Source: Bradyrhizobium sp. CB1015
GTDB lineage: Bacteria; Pseudomonadota; Alphaproteobacteria; Rhizobiales; Xanthobacteraceae
Length of the DNA stretch: 64,000 nucleotides
Reading direction: 5' to 3'
Assembly (NCBI RefSeq): GCF_025200925.1
Contig: NZ_CP104174.1
Span: 6,634,001 to 6,698,000 of the forward strand
The notes under the pieces: model-generated
The model's database searches: none
What the model saw: only the letters and a program-made list of their open reading frames with translations
Told to the model about the DNA's origin: nothing
Program-made: the position numbers and the translations under genes
Shown here: in pieces, positions 19,414 through 28,186 of the stretch
How positions within the stretch are numbered: the first letter of the stretch is position 1
How the letters are laid out: each line of letters starts with the position of its first letter

Positions 19414-19439
19414 TTGACTTATATGTCTAGACATATAAT
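19414..19439 (+). promoter_or_regulatory. Promoter elements for hutF overlapping the operator
   Basis: On the plus strand TTGACT (19414-19419) and TATAAT (19434-19439) resemble sigma-70 boxes. Their spacing of 14 bp is shorter than the optimum of 17, so the -35 box may be weak and an activator or different -35 may be used. The -10 box lies inside the right half of the hut palindrome, so a protein bound there would block transcription. Confidence 0.4.
19419..19438. promoter_or_regulatory. Probable HutC operator
   Basis: TTATATGTCTAGACATATAA is a perfect 20-base palindrome in the 75-bp gap between divergent hutI and hutF. Its TGTCTAGACA centre resembles the TGT-A/T-ACA-type sites used by HutC repressors. 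The HutC gene is encoded in the same locus (20829-21554). Binding here could repress both arms until urocanate is present. The palindrome is observed; the protein that binds it is inferred. Confidence 0.75.
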
Positions 19440-19473
19440 CGTAAGGCGGTTCTGTCCAGCCGGCGTGTAAATC

Positions 19474-20832
19474 ATGACCCGACTGCATTTCGCTTCCGCG
19501 CTCCTGCCCTCGGGCTGGGCCAATGACGTGCAGGTGGTCGTCACCGCCGGCGCGATCGCGGAGGTGACGGCGGGTGTGCCGCCTGCCGCCGGCGACGAAC
19601 GCCACGCCATCGCGCTTCCGGGACTTGCGAGCCTGCACAGCCACGCCTTCCAGCGCGGCATGGCGGGGCTTGCGGAACTGCGCGGCGACAGCACCGACAC
19701 GTTCTGGACCTGGCGCGAGACGATGTATCGCTTTGCGCTGGCGATGACCCCGGACGACGTCGCGGCTGTTGCGACGCTGCTCTATGTCGAGATGCTGGAG
19801 CAGGGTTTTACCCGCGTTGGCGAATTCCACTATCTGCACCACGACCGCGACGGCTCGCCCTACGCTGATCCCGCCGAGATGGCCGCGCGGATTGCACAGG
19901 CCGCCGAAGCCTCCGGCATTGCACTGACGCTGCTGCCGAGTTTTTACGCGCATGGCTCTTTTGGAGGCGCAGCGCCGCATGCCGGGCAGCGTCGCTTCAT
20001 CTGCTCGGTCGATCAGTTCGCCGCATTGATGGCGGCCTCGCGCAAGGCCATCGCGCAATTGCCGGGCGCCAATATCGGCATCGCGCCGCACAGTTTGCGT
20101 GCGGTGACGCCGGACGAGCTTGGCGCGGTCATTCCGATCGCCGAGGGCGGGCCGGTGCACATTCATGCTGCCGAACAGGTGAAGGAAGTCGAGGATTGCC
20201 TCGCCTGGTCGGGCCGGCGCCCGATACAATGGCTGCTGGAGCACGCGCCCGTCGATCAACGCTGGTGCCTTATTCACGCGACCCACATGACGAGTGAGGA
20301 AGTGACGGCGTTCGCCAAGACCGGCGCGGTCGCCGGCCTTTGCCCGATCACGGAGGCGAGCCTCGGCGACGGCATTTTTCCGGCGCGAGAGTTCCTCGAT
20401 GCCGGCGGCCTGTTCGGCGTCGGTACCGATTCCAACGTGTTGATCGGCGCCGCCGACGAATTGCGCCAGCTCGAATACGGCCAGCGGCTCAAGCACCGCC
20501 AACGCAACATCCTTTCCGGCGGCGCAGGTCGCTCCACAGGACGCTCGCTGTTCGACGGAGCGCTCGCCGGCGGCGCGCGGGCGCTGGCCCAACCGTCCAT
20601 CGGCCTTATGCAAGGCGCACGCGCCGACATCGTCACGCTCGACACGGCGCATCCTTCGCTGGCAGGACGCGCGCACGATGCCGTCATCGATGGCTGGATC
20701 TTCGCCGCAGGCAGCGGCGCGATCGACTGCGTCTGGGCCGGCGGCCGCAAGGTGGTCGAGGGCGGTCAGCATGGATTGCGCCAAGCCGCACGCGAACGCT
20801 TCAACGCGACAGTGCGGAGGCTCGTCGCATGA
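19474..20832 (+). CDS. hutF: Formimidoylglutamate deiminase
   Basis: A 452-residue amidohydrolase that converts N-formimino-L-glutamate to N-formyl-L-glutamate and ammonia. Metal-site segments are [10 protein letters not shown] near residue 55, HIHAAEQ near 230, the ATHMT stretch near 270, and GTDSNV near 315. Presence of HutF implies the five-step histidine route that finishes with HutG (N-formylglutamate amidohydrolase), which is not seen in this window. It heads the plus-strand arm and overlaps hutC by the ATGA arrangement. Confidence 0.95.
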   Translation: MTRLHFASALLPSGWANDVQVVVTAGAIAEVTAGVPPAAGDERHAIALPGLASLHSHAFQRGMAGLAELRGDSTDTFWTWRETMYRFALAMTPDDVAAVATLLYVEMLEQGFTRVGEFHYLHHDRDGSPYADPAEMAARIAQAAEASGIALTLLPSFYAHGSFGGAAPHAGQRRFICSVDQFAALMAASRKAIAQLPGANIGIAPHSLRAVTPDELGAVIPIAEGGPVHIHAAEQVKEVEDCLAWSGRRPIQWLLEHAPVDQRWCLIHATHMTSEEVTAFAKTGAVAGLCPITEASLGDGIFPAREFLDAGGLFGVGTDSNVLIGAADELRQLEYGQRLKHRQRNILSGGAGRSTGRSLFDGALAGGARALAQPSIGLMQGARADIVTLDTAHPSLAGRAHDAVIDGWIFAAGSGAIDCVWAGGRKVVEGGQHGLRQAARERFNATVRRLVA

Positions 20833-21554
20833 GCCTCGTCACCGATGCCGACAAGCCGACGCTCTACAAGCGCATCCGCGCCGATATCGAACAGCGCATC
20901 CTGACCGGCGAATGGCCGCCCGGGCACCGCATCCCCTTCGAGCACGAGCTGGTGGCGCGCTACGGCTGCTCGCGCATGACTGTGAACAAGGCACTGTCCG
21001 AGCTGGCGCAGGCCGATCTGATCGAGCGGCGCCGGCGCGCCGGCTCGTTCGTGCGCCGGCCGCAGCATCAGTCGGCGGTGCTCAAGATCGCCGACATCCG
21101 CGCCGAGATCACGGCGCTCGGACGCTCTTACGGCTACGAGCTGATCGGCCGCAAGCTGCGCGCGGCGACGGCTGCCGACCGCGACCGGCTCGGCGTGAAG
21201 AAGGCCGGCAAGGTGGTCGCGATCACCTGCCGGCATAGTGCCGACAATGTGCCCTTCGCAGTCGAGGACAGGCTGATCGATCTCTCGTCCGTGCCCAATG
21301 CTGCGACCGCGGATTTCTCGCGCGAGCCGCCCGGCTCCTGGCTGCTTCACCATGTCCCATGGACCGAGGCCGAGCATACGATCAGCGCCATCGTTGCGGA
21401 CGACCGCACGGCGGAAGCGCTCGACATCGCCGTCGGCGCACCCTGCCTCGTGATCGACCGCTACACCTGGCGCAGCGCTCGCACCATCACCGCGGTGCGC
21501 CTGCTCTATCCCGGTGACTCTCACCGCCTTGTCGCCCGATTCAAGGGAGGCTGA
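20829..21554 (+). CDS. hutC: GntR-family repressor of histidine utilisation
   Basis: A 241-residue regulator. The N-terminal winged helix-turn-helix is seen at residues 10-75 ([21 protein letters not shown]), followed by the UTRA-type effector domain that binds urocanate in HutC proteins. The ATG at 20829 overlaps the hutF stop. Position inside the hut locus, next to a perfect palindrome between the divergent arms, supports the HutC assignment. Its last residues (ARFKGG) are followed by a 105-bp gap before the transporter genes. Confidence 0.93.
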   Translation: MSLVTDADKPTLYKRIRADIEQRILTGEWPPGHRIPFEHELVARYGCSRMTVNKALSELAQADLIERRRRAGSFVRRPQHQSAVLKIADIRAEITALGRSYGYELIGRKLRAATAADRDRLGVKKAGKVVAITCRHSADNVPFAVEDRLIDLSSVPNAATADFSREPPGSWLLHHVPWTEAEHTISAIVADDRTAEALDIAVGAPCLVIDRYTWRSARTITAVRLLYPGDSHRLVARFKGG

Positions 21555-21659
21555 GAGGACATGTCGGCACAATTCGTGCAACGCATCGGGCAACGGTCCA
21601 GGTGGGCCGAGAGTGACCAACAGGACGTCAAACCATCGATCGGCAAGAGGACGACAGAC

Positions 21660-22604
21660 ATGCGTAGTTCGAAAGTATTTGCGACAATCATTGCCCTTGC
21701 GGCGGCCACTCCCGCGCTCGCCGACGACGTCAAGGTCGGCGTCGGCATCTCCGGCTGGACCGGATTCGCGCCGCTGACGCTGGCGAAGGAGGCGGGCATC
21801 TTCAAGAAGAACGGCCTCGACGTCACCATCAAGAAGATCCCGCAGAAGGACCGCCATCTCGCCATCGCATCCGGCGACATCCAATGCGCGGCGACCACGG
21901 TCGAGACCTGGATCTCCTGGAATGCCAACGGCGTCGCCGCCAAGCAGATCTTCCAGCTCGACAAGAGCTACGGCGCCGACGGCATGGCGGTGCGCAACGA
22001 CATCGCCGCGATCAAGGACCTGAAGGGCAAGACCGTCGCCGCCTCCGCGCCCGGCACCTCGCCCTACTTTGCGCTGGCCTGGATGCTGAAAAAGAACGGC
22101 CTCACCACCAAGGACGTCACGGTGGTCAACCTCGAGCCGGCTGCCGCCGCGCAGGCCTTCGTCTCCGGCCAGAACGATGCCGCGATGACCTATGAGCCCT
22201 ATCTGTCGACGGTGCGTGCCGCGCCCGACAAGGGCAAGATCATCGCCACCACGCTCGACTACCCGATGGTCATGGACACGTTCGGCTGCACGCCGAAGTT
22301 CCTGACCGACAATCCCAAGGCCGCCAAGGCCCTCGCCGACAGCTACTTCGAGGCGCTCGAAATGATCGCCAAGGACCAGGCCAAGGCCTACGAGATCATG
22401 GGCGCCGACGTGAAGCAGACCGGCGAGCAGTTCGGCAACTCGGCGAAATATCTGCGCTGGCAGGACAAGGCCGCGAACCAGAAGTTCTTCGCCGGCGAGT
22501 TCCTGACCTTCAACAAGGAGGCCGCCGAGCTCCTGCTCGAGATCGGTATCATCAAGGCCGCGCCGAAGGTCGAGGACCTCTACGACGCGAGCTTCATCAA
22601 GTAA
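21660..22604 (+). CDS. ABC transporter periplasmic binding protein (NrtA/SsuA/TauA fold)
   Basis: A 314-residue secreted binding protein. The ATG at 21660 follows AGAGGA and opens a clear signal peptide (MRSSKVFATIIALAAATPALA). The mature part begins with VKVGVGISGWTGFAPLTLAKEAG, typical of the nitrate/sulfonate/taurine/thiamine-precursor class. It is the first gene of a transporter operon (with permease and ATPase) inside the hut locus, so histidine, urocanate or a related imidazole compound is the likely substrate, by context only. Confidence 0.88.
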   Translation: MRSSKVFATIIALAAATPALADDVKVGVGISGWTGFAPLTLAKEAGIFKKNGLDVTIKKIPQKDRHLAIASGDIQCAATTVETWISWNANGVAAKQIFQLDKSYGADGMAVRNDIAAIKDLKGKTVAASAPGTSPYFALAWMLKKNGLTTKDVTVVNLEPAAAAQAFVSGQNDAAMTYEPYLSTVRAAPDKGKIIATTLDYPMVMDTFGCTPKFLTDNPKAAKALADSYFEALEMIAKDQAKAYEIMGADVKQTGEQFGNSAKYLRWQDKAANQKFFAGEFLTFNKEAAELLLEIGIIKAAPKVEDLYDASFIK

Positions 22605-22617
22605 CGTTCTCCAAGCT

Positions 22618-22644
22618 GCCGGCTCCGCCTCAGGCGGAGCCGGC
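22618..22644 (+). other. Intercistronic hairpin between binding protein and permease
   Basis: GCCGGCTCCGC (22618-22628) pairs perfectly with GCGGAGCCGGC (22634-22644) around a five-base loop. There is no T-run, so full termination is unlikely. Hairpins at this position, after an abundant binding-protein message, often protect the upstream mRNA or lower downstream expression; that role is inferred. Confidence 0.6.
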
Positions 22645-22665
22645 GCACCATTCGGATACAGTTTG

Positions 22666-23439
22666 ATGCGTCCTCTGGATCCCGTGACATCGAAGCAGCG
22701 TGCGGCGTATGGCCTGGCGTTCTTCGTACTGTTCGTCGCCCTCTGGTCGTGGGCGACGTTCGGCGGCCATGTATCGAAGACCTTCCTCGCCAATCCGCTC
22801 ACCATGGTGCAGGAGGGCCTCGAGCTGCTCGCCGAGCACGGCTTCCTGTTCGACATCGGCATGACGATCTGGCGCGTCGTCGGCGGCTTTGCACTCGCGG
22901 CGATCATCGCGGTGCCGCTCGGCGTGCTGATGGGCGCGTACAAGCCGGTCGAAGCCTTCCTCGAACCGTTCGTCTCATTTGCACGCTATCTGCCCGCTTC
23001 CGCCTTCATCCCGCTCCTGATCCTGTGGGCCGGCATCGGCGAATTGCAGAAGCTGCTCGTCATCTTCATCGGTTCGGTGTTCCAGGTGATCCTGATGGTC
23101 GCGGTGACCGTCGGCGCCACACGGCGCGATCTGGTCGAGGCCGCCTACACGCTGGGCGCCAGCGACCGCGGCATCATCCGCCGCGTGCTGCTGCCCTCCT
23201 CCGCGCCGGAGATCGCAGAAATCCTGCGGCTGGTGCTGGGTTGGGCCTGGACCTACGTCATCGTCGCCGAGCTGATCGGCTCGTCCTCGGGCATTGGGCA
23301 TATGATCACCGACAGCCAGGCGCTGCTCAACACCGGCCAGATCATCTTCGGCATCATCGTGATCGGATTGATCGGCCTGATCTCGGACTTCCTGTTCAAG
23401 GCGTTCAACGCCTGGCTGTTTCCCTGGAAGCTCGCATGA
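22666..23439 (+). CDS. ABC transporter permease (SsuC/TauC-like)
   Basis: A 257-residue inner-membrane permease with about six membrane segments; the EAA loop appears as EAAYTLGASDRGIIRRVLLP near residue 160. A TTG three bases upstream could also serve as start. It overlaps the ATPase gene by the ATGA arrangement, so the two are made together. Works with the binding protein at 21660 and the ATPase at 23436. Substrate unproven; hut context suggests histidine or urocanate. Confidence 0.9.
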   Translation: MRPLDPVTSKQRAAYGLAFFVLFVALWSWATFGGHVSKTFLANPLTMVQEGLELLAEHGFLFDIGMTIWRVVGGFALAAIIAVPLGVLMGAYKPVEAFLEPFVSFARYLPASAFIPLLILWAGIGELQKLLVIFIGSVFQVILMVAVTVGATRRDLVEAAYTLGASDRGIIRRVLLPSSAPEIAEILRLVLGWAWTYVIVAELIGSSSGIGHMITDSQALLNTGQIIFGIIVIGLIGLISDFLFKAFNAWLFPWKLA

Positions 23440-24221
23440 CCATTCTCAAGATCGAACAGGTCTCGCGGACCTTCCCCGCGCGCCACGGCAACGCGCCGAC
23501 GCGGGCACTGGAGCCGACCGACCTCACCATCGGCAACAACGACTTCGTCACCATCCTCGGCCCCTCCGGCTGCGGCAAGTCCACGCTGCTGCGCATCGTC
23601 GCCGGCCTCGACCGTCCAACCAGCGGCCGTGTCACGCTCGACGGACGCAAGGTAACCGGCCCGGGCGCCGATCGCGGCATGGTGTTCCAGTCCTACACGC
23701 TGTTCCCCTGGCTGACGGTGCGCGAGAACATCGCCTTCGGCCTGCGTGAGCGCGGCGTATCCGAGGCGGAGCGCCACAAGATCGCGGATGCCTTCATCCG
23801 CCAGGTCGGGTTGTCCGGCTTCGAGAACCATTGGCCGAAACAGCTCTCGGGCGGCATGCAGCAGCGTACCGCGATCGCGCGTGCGCTCGCCAATGACCCG
23901 AAGATTTTGTTGCTCGACGAGCCGTTCGGCGCGCTCGACAACCAGACCCGCGCCTTGATGCAGGAGATGCTGCTCGGGATCTGGGAACGCGACCAGAAGA
24001 CGGTGCTGTTCGTGACTCACGACATCGAGGAAGCCATCTTCCTCGGCAGCCGCGTCATCGTCATGAGCGCACGCCCCGGCCGCATCAAAGCTGAAATCAA
24101 TGTGGACCTGCCGCATCCCCGCTCCTACAAGATCAAGACCACACCGGAATTCGTCCAGCTGAAGGAACGGCTGGTCGAGGAGATCCGCACCGAGGCGCTG
24201 AAGGTTGCCGAACATGCCTGA
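23436..24221 (+). CDS. ABC transporter ATP-binding protein
   Basis: A 261-residue ATPase of the nitrate/sulfonate/taurine class. Walker A is GPSGCGKST near residue 43, the Q-loop FQSYTLFPW follows, the ABC signature is LSGGMQQR, Walker B is ILLLDEPFGALD, and the switch histidine is in FVTHDIEEA. The start ATG overlaps the permease stop. Its own stop overlaps the start of the following M20 hydrolase gene by eight bases, so these genes form one operon. Confidence 0.94.
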   Translation: MTILKIEQVSRTFPARHGNAPTRALEPTDLTIGNNDFVTILGPSGCGKSTLLRIVAGLDRPTSGRVTLDGRKVTGPGADRGMVFQSYTLFPWLTVRENIAFGLRERGVSEAERHKIADAFIRQVGLSGFENHWPKQLSGGMQQRTAIARALANDPKILLLDEPFGALDNQTRALMQEMLLGIWERDQKTVLFVTHDIEEAIFLGSRVIVMSARPGRIKAEINVDLPHPRSYKIKTTPEFVQLKERLVEEIRTEALKVAEHA

Positions 24222-25439
24222 CGCCCGTGCCGACGGACATCGCGTTCTCGCCGACCTCCATGCACTGCGCGCCATCGGCGCCTACAAGACCGGCGTGCAC
24301 AAGCCGACCTTCTCCGAGCCTCACAAGCTGTCGCTGGAGTGGTTGGTTCAGAAGCTGCCCGAGGCCGAGCTCTCGGCGACGATTGACGGCATCGGCATGT
24401 GTTCGGGACGAGCACGAAGGCCGGGCCGAAGCTGCTGGCGGGCTCGCACCTGGAAAGCCAGAACTATGCCGGCTGGCTCGATGGCCCGCTCGGCGTCGTC
24501 TATGCGCTCGAGGCCGCGCGCGTACTGAACGCCGACGCTTCCGTGAATGGCGCGGTCGAGGTTGCCGCCTGGTGCGACGAGGAGGGACATTTCGGTCATT
24601 TCCTCGGCTCGCGCTCCTATGTCGGACAGGTGACCGAGGCCGACATCGACGCTGCCCGCGACCGCACCAGCGGCCGCACCATGCGCGATGCCCTTGCCGA
24701 CATGGGGCTCGCCGGGCGTCCGCGCATCACCGCCGAGCCGGGACGGCACGTCGGTTATCTCGAGGCGCATATCGAGCAGGGCGACACGCTCGAAAGCGGT
24801 CGCCTGGCGATCGGCGTCGTGACGTCCATCGTCGGCATCTGGCAATACCAAGTCAATTTTACCGGCGAGCAGAACCATGCCGGCACCACGCGCATGGCGG
24901 CGCGCAAGGATGCCGGCCTTGCGCTGGCAAAATTCTGCGTCGCGATCGACGAACGTTTCCCGACGGCCTGCGGCCCGCGCACGGTCTGGACCACCGGCCG
25001 CATCACGCTCGATCCGGGCGCGCCGAGCATCATTCCCGGTGGCGCAGAGATGCTGTTCCAGATCCGCGACGACGATCCGACCGTCATCGCGCGGCTGGAG
25101 CAATTGCTCCGGACCATGGCGGACGAGGCCAGTGCCAAAGGCCCCTGCACCGTCAGCGTGACGAAGCTGCGCACCGGCGCGCCCGCGATGATGAATGCGG
25201 GCTTTCAGGACGCGATCGAGGCCGCGAGCAAGGCCGTCGCCGGCGGTCGATCCATCCGCATGCCCAGCGGCGCCGGCCACGATGCGCAGATGCTGGCAAC
25301 CGTCATGCCCGCCGGCATGCTGTTCGTGCCGTCGATCGGCGGCATCAGCCATCACTGGACCGAGAACACGGCGGATGCCGACATCGTCACCGGGGCAGAG
25401 GTGTTCGTCGAGGCGTGCCGGCGAATCCTCGGCGGCTAA
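24214..25439 (+). pseudogene. M20-family amidohydrolase (N-carbamoyl-amino-acid hydrolase type), interrupted by a frameshift
   Basis: The N-terminal 61 codons (MPDARADGHRV to ATIDGIG) are in one frame and the remaining 346 or so in another. The junction is at 24397-24399: the text reads GGCATCGGCATGTGTTC where GGC ATC GGC AAT GTG TTC would restore the family segment. One missing A explains the break. Downstream the metal and substrate motifs are intact: GSHLESQNYAGWLDGPLGV, CDEEGHFG, HIEQG, GEQNHAGTTRM and PSGAGHDA. The intact enzyme would hydrolyse an N-acyl or N-carbamoyl amino acid. It is the last gene of the hut transport operon. It could be a true pseudogene or a sequencing error. Confidence 0.8.
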
Positions 25440-25871
25440 AGGGAGATGCGGCTGCCGACCTGCGGCGGTCAGCCACGCGCGGCACAAGCGCTCGTGTCCC
25501 GGACAAGCTGCAATGCGCAAGCAATTGCGGCGCAGAGCCGGGACCCAGTCCGGTACCGGAGAACGCGGGGAGATGGGCCCCGGCTCTGCAGCGCACCGCA
25601 ACGGACGATGCTTCGCATCGCCGGTGGCGCTGCGCTGCGTCCGGGGCACGATTGCGAGTTCGCCCGCTCTGTCCGCCCGTCATTGCGAGGAGCCCTTGCG
25701 ACAAAGTAATCCAGAATCTAGCCGCAGAAAGATTCGGGAAACTGCTGCAATCGCGACAAGTTGCTTGCACAGGGCACGAGCTGCGACAATCTGAACGCAG
25801 TGCCGACACAAAGCTGCGGCATTTCTCCGCCTTTTTCCTCCGCCCCCGCCCTGCGCTTCCCCGGAGTTCCC
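25440..25871. repeat. Intergenic repeats before the MFS gene
   Basis: No gene is supported here. The stretch holds what look like fragments of common Bradyrhizobium repeats: a segment around 25570-25655 (GGGCCCCGGCTCTGCAGCGC, then GATGCTTCGCATCGCCGG, then GCGTCCGGGGCACG) and a second at about 25680-25722 (CATTGCGAGGAGCCCTTGCG followed by TAATCCAGAATCT). The short hairpin GATGCTTCGCATC lies at about 25609-25621. Family membership is from memory, not comparison. Confidence 0.5.
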
Positions 25872-27032
25872 ATGTCTTCTGCCGACCGGCCGGCGACCCG
25901 CCTTGCCACCCGGCTTGCCTTCCTCGTCGCGGGCTTCGGCATCGCGTGCTGGGCACCGCTGGTGCCGTTCGCGAAGGCGCGGCTCGCCGTCGACGACGGG
26001 GTGCTCGGGCTGCTCCTGCTCAGCCTCGGCATCGGCTCGGTCGTCGCGATGCTGCTGACCGGCGTGCTCAGCGCGCGCTATGGCAGCAGGCCGATCATCG
26101 TCGCGGGCGGGCTCGGTCTGACGCTGGTGCTGCCGCTGCTCGCGATCGCAAGCTCGCCGCTGTCGCTGGCGCTGGCGCTGCTTGCGTTCGGCGCCGCGCT
26201 CGGCTCGATCGACGTTGCCATGAACATCCACGCCGTGGAGGTGGAGCGCGCCGCGGGCAGCCCGCTGATGTCCGGCTTCCACGCCCTGTTCAGCATCGGC
26301 GGCTTCGCCGGATCCGCGCTGACGACGGCGCTGCTCTCGCTGCAGCTCGGCGCGCTCGCCTGCACGCTGATCTGCTCCGTGCTGATGCTGATCGCGATGC
26401 TGGTGACCTGGCCGCGGCTGCTTCGATCGGTGCAGGTGCAGGAAGGCCCGTTGTTCGTGCTGCCGCACGGATCGGTGTTGCTGCTGGCGCTGCTCGGCGC
26501 CATCACCTTCCTGGTCGAAGGCGCAATGCTCGATTGGGGCGCGCTGCTCGTGATCGGCGCCGGGCTCGTCACCGAGGCGCAAGGTGGCGTCGGTTACATC
26601 GTGTTCTCGATCGCGATGACGATCGGCCGGCTCGGCGGCGACGCCGTCGTTGCACGCATCGGAGACCGCACGACATTGCTGTGGGGCAGCCTCATTGCGA
26701 TCGCCGGATTCGTGGTGCTGCTCACCGCGCCGGTTGCAGCGGTCGCACTCGGCGGATTCCTGTTGATCGGGCTCGGCGCCTCGAACCTCGTGCCCGTGCT
26801 GTTCCGTCGGGCGGCACAACAAACGGTGATGCCCACGGGACTTGCGGTCGCGGCGATCGCGACGTCAGGCTACGCAGGCGTCCTGCTCGGCCCTGCCGGC
26901 GTCGGCTTCGTCGCACAGCTCGGCGGATTGCCGATGGCATTTTGGCTGCTGGCCGCGTTGATGGGTCTCGTCACTCTGTCGGCGCGGATCGTCACCGCGG
27001 ATCAGCGCCGGACCTCGCATGTCGATGCGTGA
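25872..27032 (+). CDS. Major facilitator superfamily transporter
   Basis: A 386-residue membrane protein with about twelve hydrophobic segments. The ATG at 25872 (after CCGGAG) begins a natural N-terminus; the frame is open upstream to 25761 within repeat sequence. The loop between segments 2 and 3 carries GVLSARYGSRPII, the MFS signature region, and AMNIHAVEVERA matches the YbjJ-like branch. Substrate unknown; sugar or drug export is possible. It stands alone, convergent with msrA. Confidence 0.85.
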   Translation: MSSADRPATRLATRLAFLVAGFGIACWAPLVPFAKARLAVDDGVLGLLLLSLGIGSVVAMLLTGVLSARYGSRPIIVAGGLGLTLVLPLLAIASSPLSLALALLAFGAALGSIDVAMNIHAVEVERAAGSPLMSGFHALFSIGGFAGSALTTALLSLQLGALACTLICSVLMLIAMLVTWPRLLRSVQVQEGPLFVLPHGSVLLLALLGAITFLVEGAMLDWGALLVIGAGLVTEAQGGVGYIVFSIAMTIGRLGGDAVVARIGDRTTLLWGSLIAIAGFVVLLTAPVAAVALGGFLLIGLGASNLVPVLFRRAAQQTVMPTGLAVAAIATSGYAGVLLGPAGVGFVAQLGGLPMAFWLLAALMGLVTLSARIVTADQRRTSHVDA

Positions 27033-27101
27033 GCGGACTAGCGTCGGATGTGACCGATGGAGAGATGGACCACCACAGCCCGGCGAACCACCTTCACCAG
27101 G

Positions 27102-27617
27102 CTAGCCCCCGACTGCCGTTGCGCGCCGCGGCAGCTTCCAGCCGGGCCGGATGAAGTGGCAGGTATAGCCATCCGGATATCGTTCGAGATAATCCTGATG
27201 CTCGGGCTCGGCTTCCCAGAACTCGCGCGCGGGCGCGACCTCGGTCACCACCTTGCCGGGCCACAGGCCGGACGCCTCGACGTCGGCAATGGTGTCTTCG
27301 GCAATCCGCTTCTGCTCCTCGCTGGTGTAGAAGATCGCCGAGCGGTAGCTCGTGCCGATATCGTTGCCCTGACGGTTGAGCGTGGTCGGATCATGGATCT
27401 GGAAGAAGAACTCCAGCATGGTCCGGAAGCTGGTCCTGGCCGGATCGAACACGATCTCGATCGCTTCGGCATGGCCATCATGATTGCGGTAGGTGGCGTT
27501 CTTGACGTGCCCACCGGTGTAGCCGACGCGGGTTGAGATCACGCCCGGCTGCTTGCGGATCAGATCCTGCATGCCCCAGAAGCAGCCGCCGGCCAAAACT
27601 GCGCGTTCCGTCGTCAT
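27102..27617 (-). CDS. msrA: Peptide methionine (S)-S-oxide reductase
   Basis: A 171-residue enzyme that repairs methionine sulfoxide in proteins using thioredoxin. The ATG at 27617 has GGGAG eight bases upstream. The active-site cysteine lies in GGCFWG near residue 12, and [24 protein letters not shown] is the standard family segment. It is the last of three minus-strand genes (BisC-like, OsmC, MsrA) that together look like a repair set for oxidised sulfur compounds and peroxides. A short hairpin (27666-27683, TTCGGCC/GGCCGAA) lies in the 127-bp gap after osmC. Confidence 0.95.
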   Translation of the reverse strand: MTTERAVLAGGCFWGMQDLIRKQPGVISTRVGYTGGHVKNATYRNHDGHAEAIEIVFDPARTSFRTMLEFFFQIHDPTTLNRQGNDIGTSYRSAIFYTSEEQKRIAEDTIADVEASGLWPGKVVTEVAPAREFWEAEPEHQDYLERYPDGYTCHFIRPGWKLPRRATAVGG

Positions 27618-27744
27618 GTGATGTGCTCCCAATGATCACCAAACAGCTTGTGCATCATATAGGCCTTCGGCCGCCCGGCCGAAAGCCGCGCCTTGACGCC
27701 CACCCGGTCGCCTGGACCGGATGGACCGGAAGCAGGCGCTCGCC

Positions 27745-28167
27745 CTAGACCAGCTTGGCGTCGAGGGTGATGGCGGCGTTGAGCACCTTGGACACCGGGC
27801 AGTTCTTCTCGGCTTCGCCGGCGATCCGGGCGAAGCCGGCATCGTCGAGACCAGGCACTTTCGCCCGCAGGGTCAGCGCGGATTTGCTGATCTTGAAACC
27901 CTTGCCTTCGGGCTCGAGCGTGACGGCGGCTTCGGTCGAGAGCTCGTCCGGCGTGAAACCCGCCATCTGTAGTCCGAAGGCAAGCGCCATGGTGAAGCAG
28001 CCGGCATGGGCTGCGGCGATCAACTCTTCGGGATTGGTACCCTTCTCGTTCTCGAAGCGGGTCTTGAACGAATAGGGCGTCCCGGCAAGCACGCCGGATT
28101 CGCTCGACAGGTGGCCCGTGCCATCGCGACCAGTGCCCTTCCAGACCGCTGTTGCCTTGCGGATCAT
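27745..28167 (-). CDS. osmC: OsmC-family peroxiredoxin
   Basis: A 140-residue protein with the two reactive cysteines of the OsmC/Ohr fold, in AHAGCFTMAL (near residue 57) and NCPVSKVL (near 123). Such proteins reduce organic hydroperoxides in the cytoplasm. The short LNAAITLDAKL C-terminus is of the OsmC rather than Ohr subtype. It follows the BisC-like gene by 19 bp and precedes msrA on the same strand, so co-transcription is likely. Confidence 0.92.
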   Translation of the reverse strand: MIRKATAVWKGTGRDGTGHLSSESGVLAGTPYSFKTRFENEKGTNPEELIAAAHAGCFTMALAFGLQMAGFTPDELSTEAAVTLEPEGKGFKISKSALTLRAKVPGLDDAGFARIAGEAEKNCPVSKVLNAAITLDAKLV

Positions 28168-28186
28168 CTCAGATCTCCTTGCTTGC

